Shown: one piece after another, positions 10,556 through 21,868 of the stretch | How positions within the stretch are numbered: the first letter of the stretch is position 1 | Layout of the letters: each line of letters begins with the position of its first letter | From: Ctenosaura bakeri | Taxonomy: Eukaryota > Chordata > Lepidosauria > Squamata > Iguanidae | Length of the DNA: 64,000 nucleotides | Direction of reading: 5' to 3' | NCBI GenBank assembly: GCA_948474755.1 | Contig: CAOLHI010004287.1 | Span: 62,001 to 126,000 of the forward strand | Translations under genes and position numbers: made by a program | Notes under the pieces: model-generated | What the model was told of the DNA's origin: nothing | Seen by the model: only the letters and a program-made list of their open reading frames with translations | The model's database searches: none

Positions 10556-11410
10556 GGGCAGTCCATGGAATGAAAGGCATGTGCTAGTTTCCCATACTCC
10601 CACTAAGCTCTCCCAGCCAGTTGAATTCCAGAGTGTGACTAACTTGGCTGGACAGCAGGGCAGGTCTGGATGTTATAGCAGAGACATATACCATTCTCAC
10701 TTTGTTGCAGCCTATTGCCTTGCTTGCTTATGGGCTCACTGGTGTATACCCTGGAGAGGAATGAATTGCTACTGAGAATGATCATCTACTTGAGAAAGTC
10801 ATGAAGTGCAGGAATAACAGTGGATCAGCATTGAATAGCATTCAGCTCCTGCTTGGTCATTTCTTCCTTCATTCTGGGTGCATCTGGGTGTGGGTGTGTA
10901 CCTGTCTATCAATGGTAACAATTCCCATATCAGATGAAGTGGAGTCTACTCCCTGACAGTTTATGTTACAGTAAGGCTTTCAGGTGCCATAAGAGTCTTT
11001 GTTGTTTTTGAACACGACTGATGACTGACTAATGCAACTACCCCTTTGGAATTTCTCTGAGCTATGTGCTGCATGACCAGTCTTCCAGGTTAGGTCTCTT
11101 GGCCTTCACTCAAAACCCCAAAGCCTTTGCCAGATAACTGAAGCCAAATGGATTGGGAAAGTACACAGTACATGGCTGTTTCCGGTTTATGGGGCCTCAG
11201 CATCACTGCATACTTTGGAAGTCTGACTGGTTTCCTGACTTTGCGAGTCTCTTAGTTGAAACTTCAAGGAGAAGCACAAAGAGAAAACACTTATCTAAAC
11301 TCCCACAAGTGGGATGAACATTTCTTCAATTACTACATGCAAGATCTTGTGCAATGAGTTTTTTTTTTTTTTAATCCTGGTAATACTGTAACAGTCTACC
11401 GCTATGGTAT
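10556..11410. other. unassigned sequence
   Basis: No repeat family or coding region is recognised. A T run (about 12) lies near 11361. Confidence 0.4.
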
Positions 11411-11414
11411 GTCT

Positions 11415-11638
11415 CCCATTATACAATTATAATACTTTGATACCACTTTAACTGCCATAGTTCCATCCTCTTAAATCTTGGGCCTTATAGTTTTGAACAT
11501 TATTTAGAATTCACTACCAGAGAGCTCTAGTGCCTGATCAAGCTACAAATCTCAAGTTTCCATAAGAAACAGCAATAGCAGTTCAAGCAGTGTCAAAGTA
11601 CTATAACTGTATGTGTGGGGGGAAAGGGATCTGACGTT
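11415..11638. mobile_element. degraded palindromic MITE, family A-related
   Basis: Left arm: ACAATTATAATACTTTGATA, then CCACTTTAACTGCCATAGTT. Right arm: GTCAAAGTACTATAACTGTA. The core contains CAGAGAGCTCTAGTGCCTGA. The arms have diverged and the flanks give no clear duplication. Confidence 0.65.
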
Positions 11639-11639
11639 G

Positions 11640-14600
11640 CTTCCTACTAGACCTCAAAATCTTGACTCTATTAAGAACCTATATAGAAACAACATAGAAG
11701 AAGAAAAAAAAGTATTTCTATTTCTACAGCATCTACAGTAGTGGAGGCCTCCACACTTGTATTTGGAAGATTATATCCCAGATCATGGACACTTCCAAAG
11801 CATAAAGAATGCGTATATATCATGCTGCACGTGACACAGTGTTTCAAGTGTGGATGATATAATATGCGTACATACATCTTCAGACTACTCCAGGTTTACC
11901 GGCCCATGTATACAGACATTTAAAAGACATGTATTAATGCATCTAGTCTAGTTGAGACAATCATGGTTGCTATGTCATGTGCGTAACTATCATCTAATGT
12001 CACAAATAATATATATCCCTTTATTCCTAGCATCTGGTTTTGATGGCTTCTTCTTCTTCTGGGGAGGTGTTTGCATTATTAGGGCCACAGCAAACATGCA
12101 AATGGTGATGCAAAGTCTGGAATTTGGCTGCATTTGTTGGGGAGTCTTGGGAGACTGCTAGACATAAAACATGCACGCTCTGTAATTGAGAATGTACAAT
12201 TATTCTGTTGCATTTTACATGTTTTCTTCATGTGGTAAAGGACTGGATGCAAAGTTCTCCCCTCCACCATACAGCAAAAGTAACATGTGACATTTATTTA
12301 TTTAGAAATGTAAACAATTAGTTTTTTTTAAAATGCTCAAGGGGTGAATAATCATAAAACAACTATTTCCAATTAAACAAGGAAATCAGCAGCATGACAA
12401 AACAACAAGATCATGGCAGGGGAATCAAATGAAATTAGCCAATGTTTGAAAAGACCCAGGAAAGGGGGGGGGCTTTACTCGGCCCCAGAAACATGTGACT
12501 ATATGCCATCTGAGTTCACCCAGCGAAACAGAGAAGACACTCTCCCATGCACAGGCAGTCTTCTGATGATTCACATGTTCAGTGAAGATGGGGAGATATT
12601 CTAGCACTGCTCACTGATAGACTCATGGAACACTTCCCTCCCTTCTGTGAGCAGTTGCTGATTTGTACAAGCTCTCTGTGCGCACAGATTTACAGTAAGT
12701 GCAGATCACTCCACATGAAGGATGTCTATTTGCCAAGCGGAAAAGGAAGCAGTGCACAGTTTCAGCAGTGGAGAATGCTAACCTACATGACCCCATGTTT
12801 TTCTCTATCAGTGTGGACACAATAATTTGAAGACTCTTCTGTGAAACTGTCTGTCTCCCATTTTCCCCTTCCAAATAATTTCATTCATTCTTCAGCATGC
12901 TTATGTAGATATAAGTCCCACTGAACTCAAAGGAACTTACTTTTGATAAGATATGCATACAGCAAGATTACAACATTAAGTTGTGATTCCTGTTCTTCCT
13001 TCCCCTAACACAACATGGGAATCCTTAAAATCTTTGGGGCTGCTTTCAAATAAAGTCTCTTTAAAAAAAGAGAGAGAGATTGTTATAAAATAAATACGAC
13101 AAGACAGTGTTATAAAAATGGAAAAGAAATCTGACTGTAGAACTATTTTTCCTAATAGTTCAGGCTTTATATTTTTAACATGCTTGTTTTAACTACCGCT
13201 GTTCCTTTGGAAGGGTATTTAACCTCTGCACTTCTTGAATAAAATGAGCTGCTGGTGAAGGAATCCACATGCTCTTTAAAAGTACAGGTTTTTCTGTAGA
13301 TAGTGAAGTATTGTCCATTATCATTTCCCAAGTGATTTTTAAAGGAGACAGCCATTTTGAGTTTCTCAAAATTCAGAAAGGATTTAAAACAAGGCTTTCT
13401 GAGGAACACAACATTGTTGCTCTTCCAGTTTTCTTCCCTGCCTCCAAATAATTGGCCTTGCCCCTGAAATATAACTGAAACAAAACACTTTCAAGATATA
13501 TGAGACAGATGTAGTAAGAGCTCCATGCGGGCCTGATATCTACCAGATAATGCCAGTTAGAAGCCTAGTGGTTATATTTTGGACTAAGCACGCTTTTCAA
13601 AGTCAGTCTTACACAGCAGTAATCTAAATGTTGCCAGAACACAAACATGACTGCATTTTATCTGTCCTTTCAGCATTCGACATGGGCCCTAACCCTACAC
13701 ATGAGCAAACACTTCAATATTTCCTAGAGGAAAGCCAGGACATAGCAACATCAGAACGTGTTGTAGATGAGAAAAAAAAATGATAATGCAGAGGAATACA
13801 CAAGCTAGGAGTGGCTGCACAGTTTGCTGTTGCCTGAAACTTCTGGGAAGGGTAAGGATCTATGCCCTCCTCTCCACCTCCTCCGCTGAGTTGAGTGCAC
13901 TTTGAACTCAGTTTGGCGCAACTGAAATAAGCTAAGGACAAAGAGGGAATGTGGTGAGAGAAGGAGAAAGAAATAGAGACAGTTTAAAATATGGTGAAGA
14001 AGTGGAACAACAAAGGAGTAATCAGGCCTGTCTCTGCCAAATTGGGATAATTGGAGAGTATGCGTGAGGTGCATGCCAATGTGACCTTCTTCTCCCCCAC
14101 CCATTTTAAATAAAGAGATAGGTAAATCCATTGGATTCTTGTGTGGGAGAGTTCCCTATGAAAGCTCATTTCAGGTCAAGTCCTATCATTAGTCAGAATC
14201 AATGCAGCTATCTCAGGCAGCAGTTGCTGGGGAAGAGAGAGTTGTGATGCAGTGCTGGAGGACAGAGTAAGTCCTGGCACTCCTCAGAGCAGGCAGCTGC
14301 CTTCAGAAGTGTGTAGTGGGGATACCTTCCCAGTGCTGAAGGTTATTTCACTGCTAGTCTGATCATCTTTTACATGCAGAATAAGAGTTGGGACCATTCT
14401 GTCTATCACTTGTGACACCAAAGACACTTGCTCCAGCCAAACAGGTCTGATATCTTTGTAGGTGTGTGGTGGAGCTAGAGGGGTAGAACTGCTCTTCTAC
14501 CATCTGGAGGGATGGACAAGCAGGTAGCGTCTTGGCCTGGGCTCTTTCTTCAGTGGCAATTTGCAATGTTTCACTAAAACACAGTTTCTGTGCATGATAA

Positions 14601-15450
14601 GACACTCCCATGCCTGCTTCCTAGAGATCACTTAGGAAAACTCACCACAACTTTAGATGTGAAAAGGCGGAAGGAAGGGGGAGAAAAAATGTGGTAGCAC
14701 CTTTAAGACTAACCATTCCACTGTTGAACTACTGTTACTGCCAAGAGGCTTATCCTAATGTTCAACTGAAAGCTACTGTCATTTAATTTAAAATTATTAC
14801 AGTTAGACCTATCCTCTGGAACAGTAAAAAACCAGTTTTTACCCACTTGCCTATGAGGCATCTGAAGAGTATTCTTATGTTCTCTTCTCCTAGCATAATT
14901 TCTCCAGCTCCATCATGTCTTTCCCTCACTTTGTTCTCTGTACTGTTGCTGACCATCTTTGTTGGCCTCTTCTGAACATGTTCCAACACATTCATAACCT
15001 TCTTTGCCAATGTGAATGATTCAATGTTTAGTTTGGATGGGCTCAGCTTTTATTATACCTGATAGTCACAGGAGATATTTGACACTCTTCCTTTCTCTTA
15101 ACTTTTATTTTTAAGAGACATGTCTTCTTCCCATGGGCAAAGGCTACATTGCTAAGGGAGAAATCATCTCTGTCTCACTCATTTCATTATGTGAGTTGCT
15201 TTACCAACCGTCGGAACGGTTCCCCCCACCACAGTTTAACTCTGTTGCTCTCCCTCTCCCCAAATGGATTGTCTGCATCTGCCTATTAGACTCTAACAGA
15301 AAAAGGAACGCATGCAACAATATTTTTCATATACGTCTCTTTCAAGTACATGCACTGCCTAGGGTTCTTCTGAATATAAGAGTCTCAATAGCAAAATGCC
15401 AGGAATTTTGTCAGGAAGGACAGAATTTATCAGATTGGGTTATAAGGAAT
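11640..15450. other. long unassigned tract
   Basis: About 3.8 kb without a recognised element or credible exon. A short GA run lies near 13070. A text related to other reptilian repeats (GTGGTAGCACCTTTAAGACT, 14692) may be a LINE or SINE scrap. Open frames near 13805-14169 and 15133-15549 have no recognisable domains and show no splice or start context worth calling. Confidence 0.45.
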
Positions 15451-15454
15451 TGTA

Positions 15455-15545
15455 GTCAGTGTGGTGTAGAGTTTTTAAGTGCTGGACTAGGAGGAGCCCC
15501 ACCGGCCACTAAACTGGCAGGATGTGTGGCTGCAGAAGTTAAAAA
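15455..15545 (+). mobile_element. partial tRNA-derived SINE head
   Basis: The text AGTCAGTGTGGTGTAGAGTT then AAGTGCTGGACTAGG matches the 5' head of the main SINE family. The body and tail are missing or replaced. Confidence 0.65.
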
Positions 15546-16133
15546 GTAGGTTGGATGGAGGGAAGAGGGATGATGTTTTAGTGTTTCACATGTGCTGAAC
15601 TTTATGATATATACAGGATCCTGGCCAGTATTGCTTGTATTTGCAACCTGCCTACTACTGAAATACTCAGTTCTTTCCCTGTTTTCTTCCAGTGCATGTA
15701 ATGCTGCTTGTAGTGGTTAGTGTGTTGGACCAGGAGCTCAAAATTGAATATACACAAGCTAAATAATGCATTCTTACTTTGATCCCACTCCTTCCAATGT
15801 GAAAACACTTCCTTTTGATGTGTGAGGGCTTTAAGGCAATTTTATAAAATCTCCAGTTTACCCTGCTTTAGGCCAGTGGGCTTCCCTCAAGCCTGGACCC
15901 AGCTATAACTGAAAGCCCCTGTTCTCTCCAACTAGCATCTGCTGCCACTGTAACTACTAGAGAGAGAGGAAACAGAAGTCTTCCCAGCGTGTTTAAATCC
16001 AGCTCTATGAGCTACTCAGTGTACTCTGTGATGAACTGAGTTTACCACCTAATGAACTCTATAACCAAGAATCTCATGCCCTAGTTTGCTTCTCCTTTCT
16101 ATTACCCTCCTAATCCCTGTTCCTTTTATGTCA

Positions 16134-16256
16134 TGTCTTTGAAACTATAAGCCTGCAAGCATGGATTGTTTCATGCCTGTTTTTGTAAACTGTTCTGGGA
16201 GCCTTTGAGGGGGGAAAGTGGGAGAAAATGTGGCAAGTAAATTATAAATACTTGTT
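16134..16256 (+). mobile_element. possible L2-like LINE 3' tail
   Basis: TAAACTGTTCTGGGAGCCTT followed by GGCAAGTAAATTATAAATAC has the form of L2-type 3' ends (a gap-rich version of the tail at 62659). Weak similarity only. Confidence 0.35.
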
Positions 16257-16442
16257 CAGAGGTTTCTTGCCAACATTTTAAAGCCTACAAATAGTTCAGG
16301 CAGAGTCTAGCCGAAACACATCAAATAAACATGTAATTGATGTTTTTGAATATCACTGTGATGTGTGCATGTTCTGTGCATACCTGGAAAGGTTTGCAAT
16401 TCCCTAGATTTCTCTCATTTTCTAAAAATTTTGGTTCAGTGA

Positions 16443-16518
16443 TTCTCTCTCTCTCTCTCTCTCTTCTTCCCCCTCTCTCTCACTCACAGAGAGAGAGAGA
16501 GAGAAACACACACACAAG
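16443..16518. repeat. (CT)n - (GA)n - (CA)n microsatellite cluster
   Basis: A CT run (16444-16464) is followed after about 23 bases by a GA run (16488-16503) and a CA run. The CT and GA runs are inverted complements and can pair as a hairpin. Confidence 0.9.
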
Positions 16519-16733
16519 TCTCTACACTTTCTAGTTTATATCAGATATAATGGCTACAACATAGCATGGCAATGCCCTACATCACAGCTAGAGAATCACA
16601 ACACTGCAAACAGAAGCACTTTTAATGGTGTTACTCTACACATTCAGGTGCCATCAAATATAGCAAAATCAAATGATGAAAAATCAAGCCATGTGCATGA
16701 ATATGGATATACTACCACCTAGGACCTAATGAG

Positions 16734-16904
16734 AGCCAGTGTGGTATAGTTGTTTGAGTGCTGAACTAGGACTCCAGGAGAGCAGGGGTTCCAGTCCCTA
16801 CTCTAACATGGAAATCCAGTGGGTGACCTTGGTCAAGTCACACTCTCTCAGCCTCAAAGAAAGGCAATGGCAAAACTCTGTGAACAAAATTTGCCAAATA
16901 CACA

Positions 16905-16942
<38 letters not shown>

Positions 16943-17010
16943 TATACATACACATATAAACTGTCACCTTAGGGTTCCCTTGTTGGAAATGTGTGCAAAC
17001 AACAACAACA
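16734..17010 (+). mobile_element. tRNA-derived SINE with internal (CA)n
   Basis: It begins GAGAGCCAGTGTGGTATAGT, has GGTTCCAGTCCCTACTC in the B-box area, and GACCTTGGTCAAGTCACACT in the body. A CA run (16900-16942) sits where other copies read straight into the tail. It ends ACAACAACAACAAGAA. The CA run probably grew from the CCAAATACACAC text inside the element. Confidence 0.88.
16900..16942. repeat. (CA)n microsatellite
   Basis: CA repeat with a few interruptions, inside the SINE at 16734-17010. Confidence 0.95.
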
Positions 17011-17107
17011 AGAATAGCAGAAAGGACCTAATGATCCATCATTGGAAATTGTATGCTGTGGAAGTTAATCATAATGCAAATTAACAATACAATACTTAAT
17101 ACAAATT

Positions 17108-17292
17108 AACATATCAAGAGACAGTGTAGTGTAGTAGTTTGAGCTTTGGACTATGAACCTGTAGACTAAGGTCTGATTCCCCACTCAACCATGGCATGTC
17201 ACACATTCTCAGAAAAACCCGTGATATGTTGGCCTTAGGGTTGCCATAAGTCAGAAGCAACATGGAGACATACAACAATAACAATGACAACA
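17108..17292 (+). mobile_element. tRNA-derived SINE
   Basis: Head GACAGTGTAGTGTAGTAGTT, B-box area GGTCTGATTCCCCACTC, tail CATAAGTCAGAAGCAACATG and an AACAATAACAATGACAAC end. It is moderately diverged. Confidence 0.85.
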
Positions 17293-17299
17293 TTGCATA

Positions 17300-17455
17300 T
17301 CATGGGATGGGGGAAGTCTAGCCTTCCAGATGGTGTTGGACTATAACTCCTATGATCCCTCACCATCAGTCCTTCCATCAATCCCAACTAATGCTGCCTA
17401 CGGCTGATGGGCCTTACCATCCAACAACATCTGGCAGGCCACAGACAACTGGCAG
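17300..17455. mobile_element. palindromic short element with CAGATGTTGGACTA arms
   Basis: The left arm CCAGATGGTGTTGGACTATA and the right arm ATCCAACAACATCTGGCAGG are inverted complements. The centre contains CCATCAATCCCAACTAATGC. It is a non-coding foldback element; related copies lie at 58255 and 63100. Superfamily is not determined. Confidence 0.7.
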
Positions 17456-17459
17456 TGGG

Positions 17460-18540
17460 AGCGAGCCATTCCACAGTCACGTCTGAATGTCTTTTAGTTT
17501 CCTTTGAGTTGGATGTCATGGATGAGATTGCAACAGCGTCGCTTTTTATTAAGACCATTTTCTGTAAACTTACGTTGTGCTGTTAAATTATTTCCTGCTG
17601 CTTCATCAGACTCTATCAGATTACTCAACACTGTGTAAAAAAAATTAGTCACTGCTGCCGTCAGACTTTCCATGGGACAGCATACATCTACATCGTGTTC
17701 CCCATTTTATAGAATAAACTGGAGCCTGTTTTTGTTTGAAGAACACTGAACAACCTCTTCCTCCTAGCCAACAGAGTAAGAAAAAAAGTCTAGTATTTCA
17801 CCACCTTCAGCTTATGTCCACCCAATCAGAAAACCTTGTCAAACTCCTATTTCCAGGACACTGAATCATTTAATATTTCCCACTTTGATGGATGAAGGTC
17901 AATGATTTTTCCTAAGACATGAGAAATGGTTCACACTATGATGTGATTTTGTCTTAACAAGAGGCTACTGTATGTTTTGTATCTTCCTGTCTGATTCTGT
18001 AATCAAATTTTTCCTCACATTAATGCTATATAGAAGTTATATATTTCTCACTGTTCATTTAAAACAATACTGTCATTACCAGTTAAACCTGATAAGAAAA
18101 CTGATAAGAAGCAGGAATATCAGGCATGAACCATGAAATGCAATCTTCCATTTACAAAATAGAGTATATTATGTAAGATTATTGGGAGTGGAGGGGTCAT
18201 AACATTTAAGAATAATCCTGCATTGTTAGCAACTGCATAAAAATAGAAAAGTAGCAGGCAAAAGTTGTTGCCCTAAAACGTTAGCCTTTATTGGTTTTTC
18301 TTTGCAGTGGGTTAATTCTGAGATGAGTTAGTTGTCTTTAGGCCCTGCTAAAATCCATGAGAAAGGTTGGATGACACTAAATAAATGAATAAAGATTATG
18401 ATGAGTAACTCTCATTGAGATCAGCAAAAATTAAGTTCACCTAACTTACCTTTAAGATTTCCTAAAGCACTCAGAAGTGATATTCTTTTCCTACACCTGT
18501 AGTGAGAAGTGATACAGTCCTCTCCATCAACCCAGCAATT
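17460..18540. other. unassigned sequence
   Basis: AT-rich, with no credible exon or repeat apart from a possible LINE tail near 18355-18400 (ACACTAAATAAATGAATAAA). Confidence 0.4.
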
Positions 18541-18541
18541 A

Positions 18542-18960
18542 GACTCATAGAATCATGGAGTTGGAGGAGACCACAGGGGTCATCGAGTGCAACCCTCTGC
18601 TGTGCAGGAACACCCGTCAAAGCATTCCCAATAGATGGCCATCCAGCCTCTGCTTAAAAACCTCCAAAGAAGGAGATTCCATCACACTCTGAGGCAACAT
18701 ATTCCATGTCTGGACAGAATTGACCATCAAGAAGATCTTCCTGAGGTTCATGTGGAATCTCCTTTCATTGCTCCTTATTCTAGTCTCTGGAGCAGCAGAA
18801 AACAAGCCCGCTCTCTCCTCAACATGAAATCCCTTCAAATATTTAAACATGGCAATCATGTCCCCTCTTAACCTCCTCTTCTGCAGACTACACATCCCCA
18901 GCTCCCTAAGCCACTCCTCGTAGGGTATGGCTTCTAGACCCTTCACCCTTCACCATTACT
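18542..18960 (-). mobile_element. CR1 LINE 3' end, 5'-truncated
   Basis: On the plus strand the text CATAGAATCATGGAGTTGGA is the reverse complement of the CR1 3' end. The element is cut at about 18960, as expected for 5' truncation of LINEs. It still holds a 109-codon open stretch, described separately. Confidence 0.9.
18617..18946 (-). pseudogene. CR1 ORF2 C-terminal fragment
   Basis: The minus strand encodes MKGLEAIPYEEWLRELGMCS, KRRLRGDMIAMFKYLKG and, further on, a NLRKIFLMVNSVQTWNMLPQ-type segment, ending SPSLEVFKQRLDGHLLGML. These are the standard C-terminal motifs of the CR1 ORF2 protein after the reverse transcriptase. The stretch is uninterrupted for about 109 codons, so this copy is younger or better preserved than most LINE remnants in the window. 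The endonuclease and polymerase domains are absent. Confidence 0.9.
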
Positions 18961-19004
18961 TCAAAAGTGACTTTGTCATGTTCCTTCAAACCTGCTTACT
19001 GGAC

Positions 19005-19200
19005 CACAAGACAGGAGAAGCTGCTTGATATGAAGTCAAGATTTTGGGTCCATCAATGTCTATATTGTCTATCTAACCAGCAGCAGTTTTCCAGGGACTT
19101 AAGAAGAAATTTTTCCACCACCTAACTGGAGAAGCCAACGACTGAACGTGGCACATTCTACATGCAGAGGAGGTGTTCTGCATCACTGACTCTGTCATAT
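19005..19200 (-). mobile_element. degraded second-type tRNA SINE
   Basis: GAAGCTGCTTGATATGAAGT with GGGTCCATCAATGTCTATAT resembles a widespread reptilian repeat whose other end is a tRNA-like head. Here TCTACATGCAGAGGAGGTGT near 19155 would be that head. Similar scraps lie at 30787 and 32045. Confidence 0.5.
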
Positions 19201-19402
19201 GACCTTTAATGTTTCTGGCTCTTCCCTCAAAAGGTAGGACTAGATGGTAGGAAATGCAACAATCTATTAGTATCTCATGTTTCTGAAACTTGAGTCATCT
19301 AAATCTTGCCAGTTCTAGGACAGAGTGCTTAGGTATATTGGGTCCTGGTCTTTTGTAGAATGCTATCCAACCAATGGGCAGTGAATCTGCTCTTGAGTTT
19401 TA

Positions 19403-20026
19403 GGCCATTTCCACACTAGACTGCTATTGTGCTATTATTCCATTTTCAACATCTTATGGAATCCTTGGGTTTGCAGTTTAGGGAGGAGCCATAGGATGTT
19501 GAAAGTAGAATAATCTACTATATTAAGGTCAAAGTTTGTCTGTTTGTGAGTTTGTCTGTTTGTCTGTGTCAGGCAGGTGAAGACCTCATATGATTGGCTG
19601 TGTGAGGCGAGAAGACCTCATGCGATTGGCTGGCTGTGAAGATTCTATGGAATCCTGGGATGGGCAATTAAGGGAGGGGCCTTTAGAATTCTCAGCCAGA
19701 GAGTTCAGGCTGGTTGCCATGGAAATGACGCCTAGCAGCAAGAAGAAGGGCAGTGTATTCCCTCAGGAAACCAACCTGTGTATGTTAACAACTCTGAATA
19801 CAGATTGGATTGTGGAATATGGTGGAAAGTGACAGGTACTAGATAAGGCAGTTTGGGGAATTGGAGACAAAGGATCCCAAATCTGTGTATTTCAATCGCA
19901 TCTAATTCCTCAGGCAAGGTAATTCCTAAAGTATTTCTAACAAGTGTTACCTATGAGAAAATAAAATCCCGGGCAATGCCGGTAAATATGCTAGTAGCAC
20001 TATAACAGTCTAGTGTGGAAATGGCC
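19403..20026. mobile_element. MITE family A interrupted by a Helitron
   Basis: Ends are GGCCATTTCCACACTAGACT and, on the right, CTAGTGTGGAAATGGCC. A TTA target duplication flanks it (19400-19402, 20027-20029). Removing 19514-19994 joins ...GAATAA to TAGCAC..., which restores exactly the text seen in the uninterrupted copies at 38300, 56458 and 61430. The uninterrupted length would be about 143 bp, slightly shorter than its relatives. Confidence 0.88.
19514..19994 (+). mobile_element. non-autonomous Helitron (481 bp)
   Basis: It begins TCTACTATATTAAGG and ends GGTAAATATGCTAG, preceded by a CCGG...CCGG hairpin (CCGGGCAATGCCGG). It sits between a host A and a host T with no target duplication. 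TC start, hairpin, CTAG end and A/T insertion are the hallmarks of Helitrons. There is no Rep/helicase coding. The interior contains a fragment of MITE family A (GGAATCCTGGGATGGGCA to AATTCTCAGCCAGAGAGTTC, about 19648-19708). Confidence 0.92.
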
Positions 20027-20029
20027 TTA

Positions 20030-20785
20030 GTCAGACCTTTTAATGGACTATCCAAAGTGTTGAACACTTTCCCCAGGTAGGTCAAAGTTCAGACTAAAAG
20101 CCAGAGCAGCTCAGCTTCCCCACACACTGGCATTCGTACCTCCAGTCACCACTCAAAATGTGTCTGACATTTCATGGAATATGCAGGGATCCAGAAAGAA
20201 ATCAGTGAAACCTGCTACGTGCATAACTTGAAATCTGACAAAAAGCCTAGTGTGATAGTCAGGAAATCTAATAAAGTGCTTTGTACATTAGGCACCTATG
20301 TGTTTGCCTTTTAACTGTTTTTCTATGTAACAGCAGGGAGTAACCACCAGATGCAATTCTTTTCAATTTGGAATTCCAATTTTTTTTCTAATGTGTTATT
20401 CTTTGTAGAAGGAAATATATTCACTGTGAAGCAAAATAGTTTTTCATGCCCCAGTTCTCTGACAAGTGAGAGATTTCTGCAAGTTTAGACATCCTTTGGA
20501 AGGATGTCCCAGGCCTATATTGTTTTCTAATGTTTGTATTTATTTACAATCATACAGGTTGAGCATAGGTGGAGGTGCAACCTTAACACTCCAGTAGATA
20601 CTACAACAATCACTGCTTGCATATGAGACTTCTAAGGAGACAGCTAACAAAACTTTCTTCAGACAGCTATAGCTAAACTCAATTTAGCTCAAATGACTCT
20701 TAAGTCTGCTGTTCCAGCCACTAGTCTATTCTCCTTTTCACACACACACAGGGTATATCTGCCTTACACTTACTTCTGCCAACTG
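20030..20785. other. unassigned sequence
   Basis: No element or exon recognised; contains a short CA run near 20740. Confidence 0.4.
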
Positions 20786-21065
20786 GATGTCACTATAACT
20801 GCCAAGGCTTCAGTCTGTGGAATCCTGAGATTTGTTATTTGGCAAGGTACTTACAATTCTCTGCTAGAGAGTTCTAGTGCACTTTATGAGTATTTATGAG
20901 TCCACACAACAGTATTAAACTGATTTAATCCCCGGTCCCTCTCTGCTTAGGGTACCATGAGCTCTCCAGTGGAGAATTCTAAATACCTCACTAAATGACA
21001 GTTCCCTAGATCATATAGGATAGAGCTGTGGGAGTTACAGTGATATGAAACTGGCATAACTGTTT
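20786..21065. mobile_element. degraded palindromic MITE, family A-related
   Basis: Left part TGTCACTATAACTGCCAAGG with GGAATCCTGAGATTTGTTAT; right part inverted, GGAGTTACAGTGATATGAAA. The centre holds two GAGAGTTCTAGTGCA / GGAGAATTCTAAATACC-type cores. The ends are too diverged for a target duplication. Confidence 0.55.
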
Positions 21066-21256
21066 AGTAAAGATATACCCACAGACTACTTGTTTACTTG
21101 ATTCCTATCCTGAGAGTGGGAAGGAGTGACATACCCTTTTCTAGAACAATCTAACTTGCTTATGTCATTGTAAGTGGGGTTTTTTTTTGCCCTTTCCATA
21201 GAGTTAAAATACTTGCAAGAAATATTCTCCGATAATCCTACGGATCCATCTATTCA

Positions 21257-21463
21257 CAGTGGCGGAGCTTGGAGTGTGTGGAGAGGGGGGGTGGGGGGCA
21301 GGGGGCTACAGTGCAACAGGTGTGGCCACTGTGCGGGGAGCATGCCTGCAGTGCACAGGGGTGTGGCCAGGGCATGTGGGGCATGGCTATGGGCCAGGAT
21401 GCCCCAGAAACATTGCCGCCCGGGGCGAATTGCCCTGCCCACCTCCATGTTCCTATGTGACTG
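21257..21463 (+). mobile_element. hAT-type non-autonomous element (207 bp)
   Basis: Ends CAGTGGCGGAGCTTGGAG and ...CCTATGTGACTG. Flanks TCTATTCA (21249-21256) and CCTGTTCA (21464-21471) agree at 6 of 8 positions, a decayed 8 bp target duplication. It is the plus-oriented relative of the insert at 2539-2733; both contain GGGGCAAATTGCCC-like text near the distal end. Non-coding. Confidence 0.8.
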
Positions 21464-21492
21464 CCTGTTCAGGAGAACCTTGTCTTGCCAAT

Positions 21493-21545
21493 CATAGAAT
21501 AACCAGAGCTGAAGGAAACCCAAGGGTCCATTTAAAGCAAAAATT
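21493..21545 (-). mobile_element. possible CR1 3' end scrap
   Basis: CATAGAATAACCAGAGCTGA followed by AACCCAAGGGTCCATTTAA resembles the 3' end of the CR1 at 18542 in the same orientation. Confidence 0.4.
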
Positions 21546-21868
21546 GTAGAGACTCATTGAAAATAATTCTTTAGAAGGAAAAAAAATACATTGACAATCA
21601 GTGGTTCCTTTGTTTTTGTATTTGAAAAGATGAGAATGCTGCCAGTGTCCTTAAGCACTGTGTATATCTATGCACGAAAAAGTGTATCATACTCTCCAAT
21701 TGTCCCAGTTTGGCAAAGACAGTTCCAATTAATCCTCTGTCATCTCACTTTTTAAACTGTTTTGTCCCAGTTTCTCTCTCCTCCTCCTGTGTTCCCCCTT
21801 TGTATTCAGCTTGCTTCAATTGCTGCAAACTTAAGTTAAAAAAACAAAAGCAGTCTTCACTTAATTAA

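Noticed and set aside
18635..18871. Plus-strand open frame opposite the CR1 fragment
   Set aside because: Antisense shadow of the CR1 C-terminal frame.
21174..21549. Several overlapping open frames rich in Gly and Cys
   Set aside because: Compositional frames over the hAT-type element at 21257-21463.
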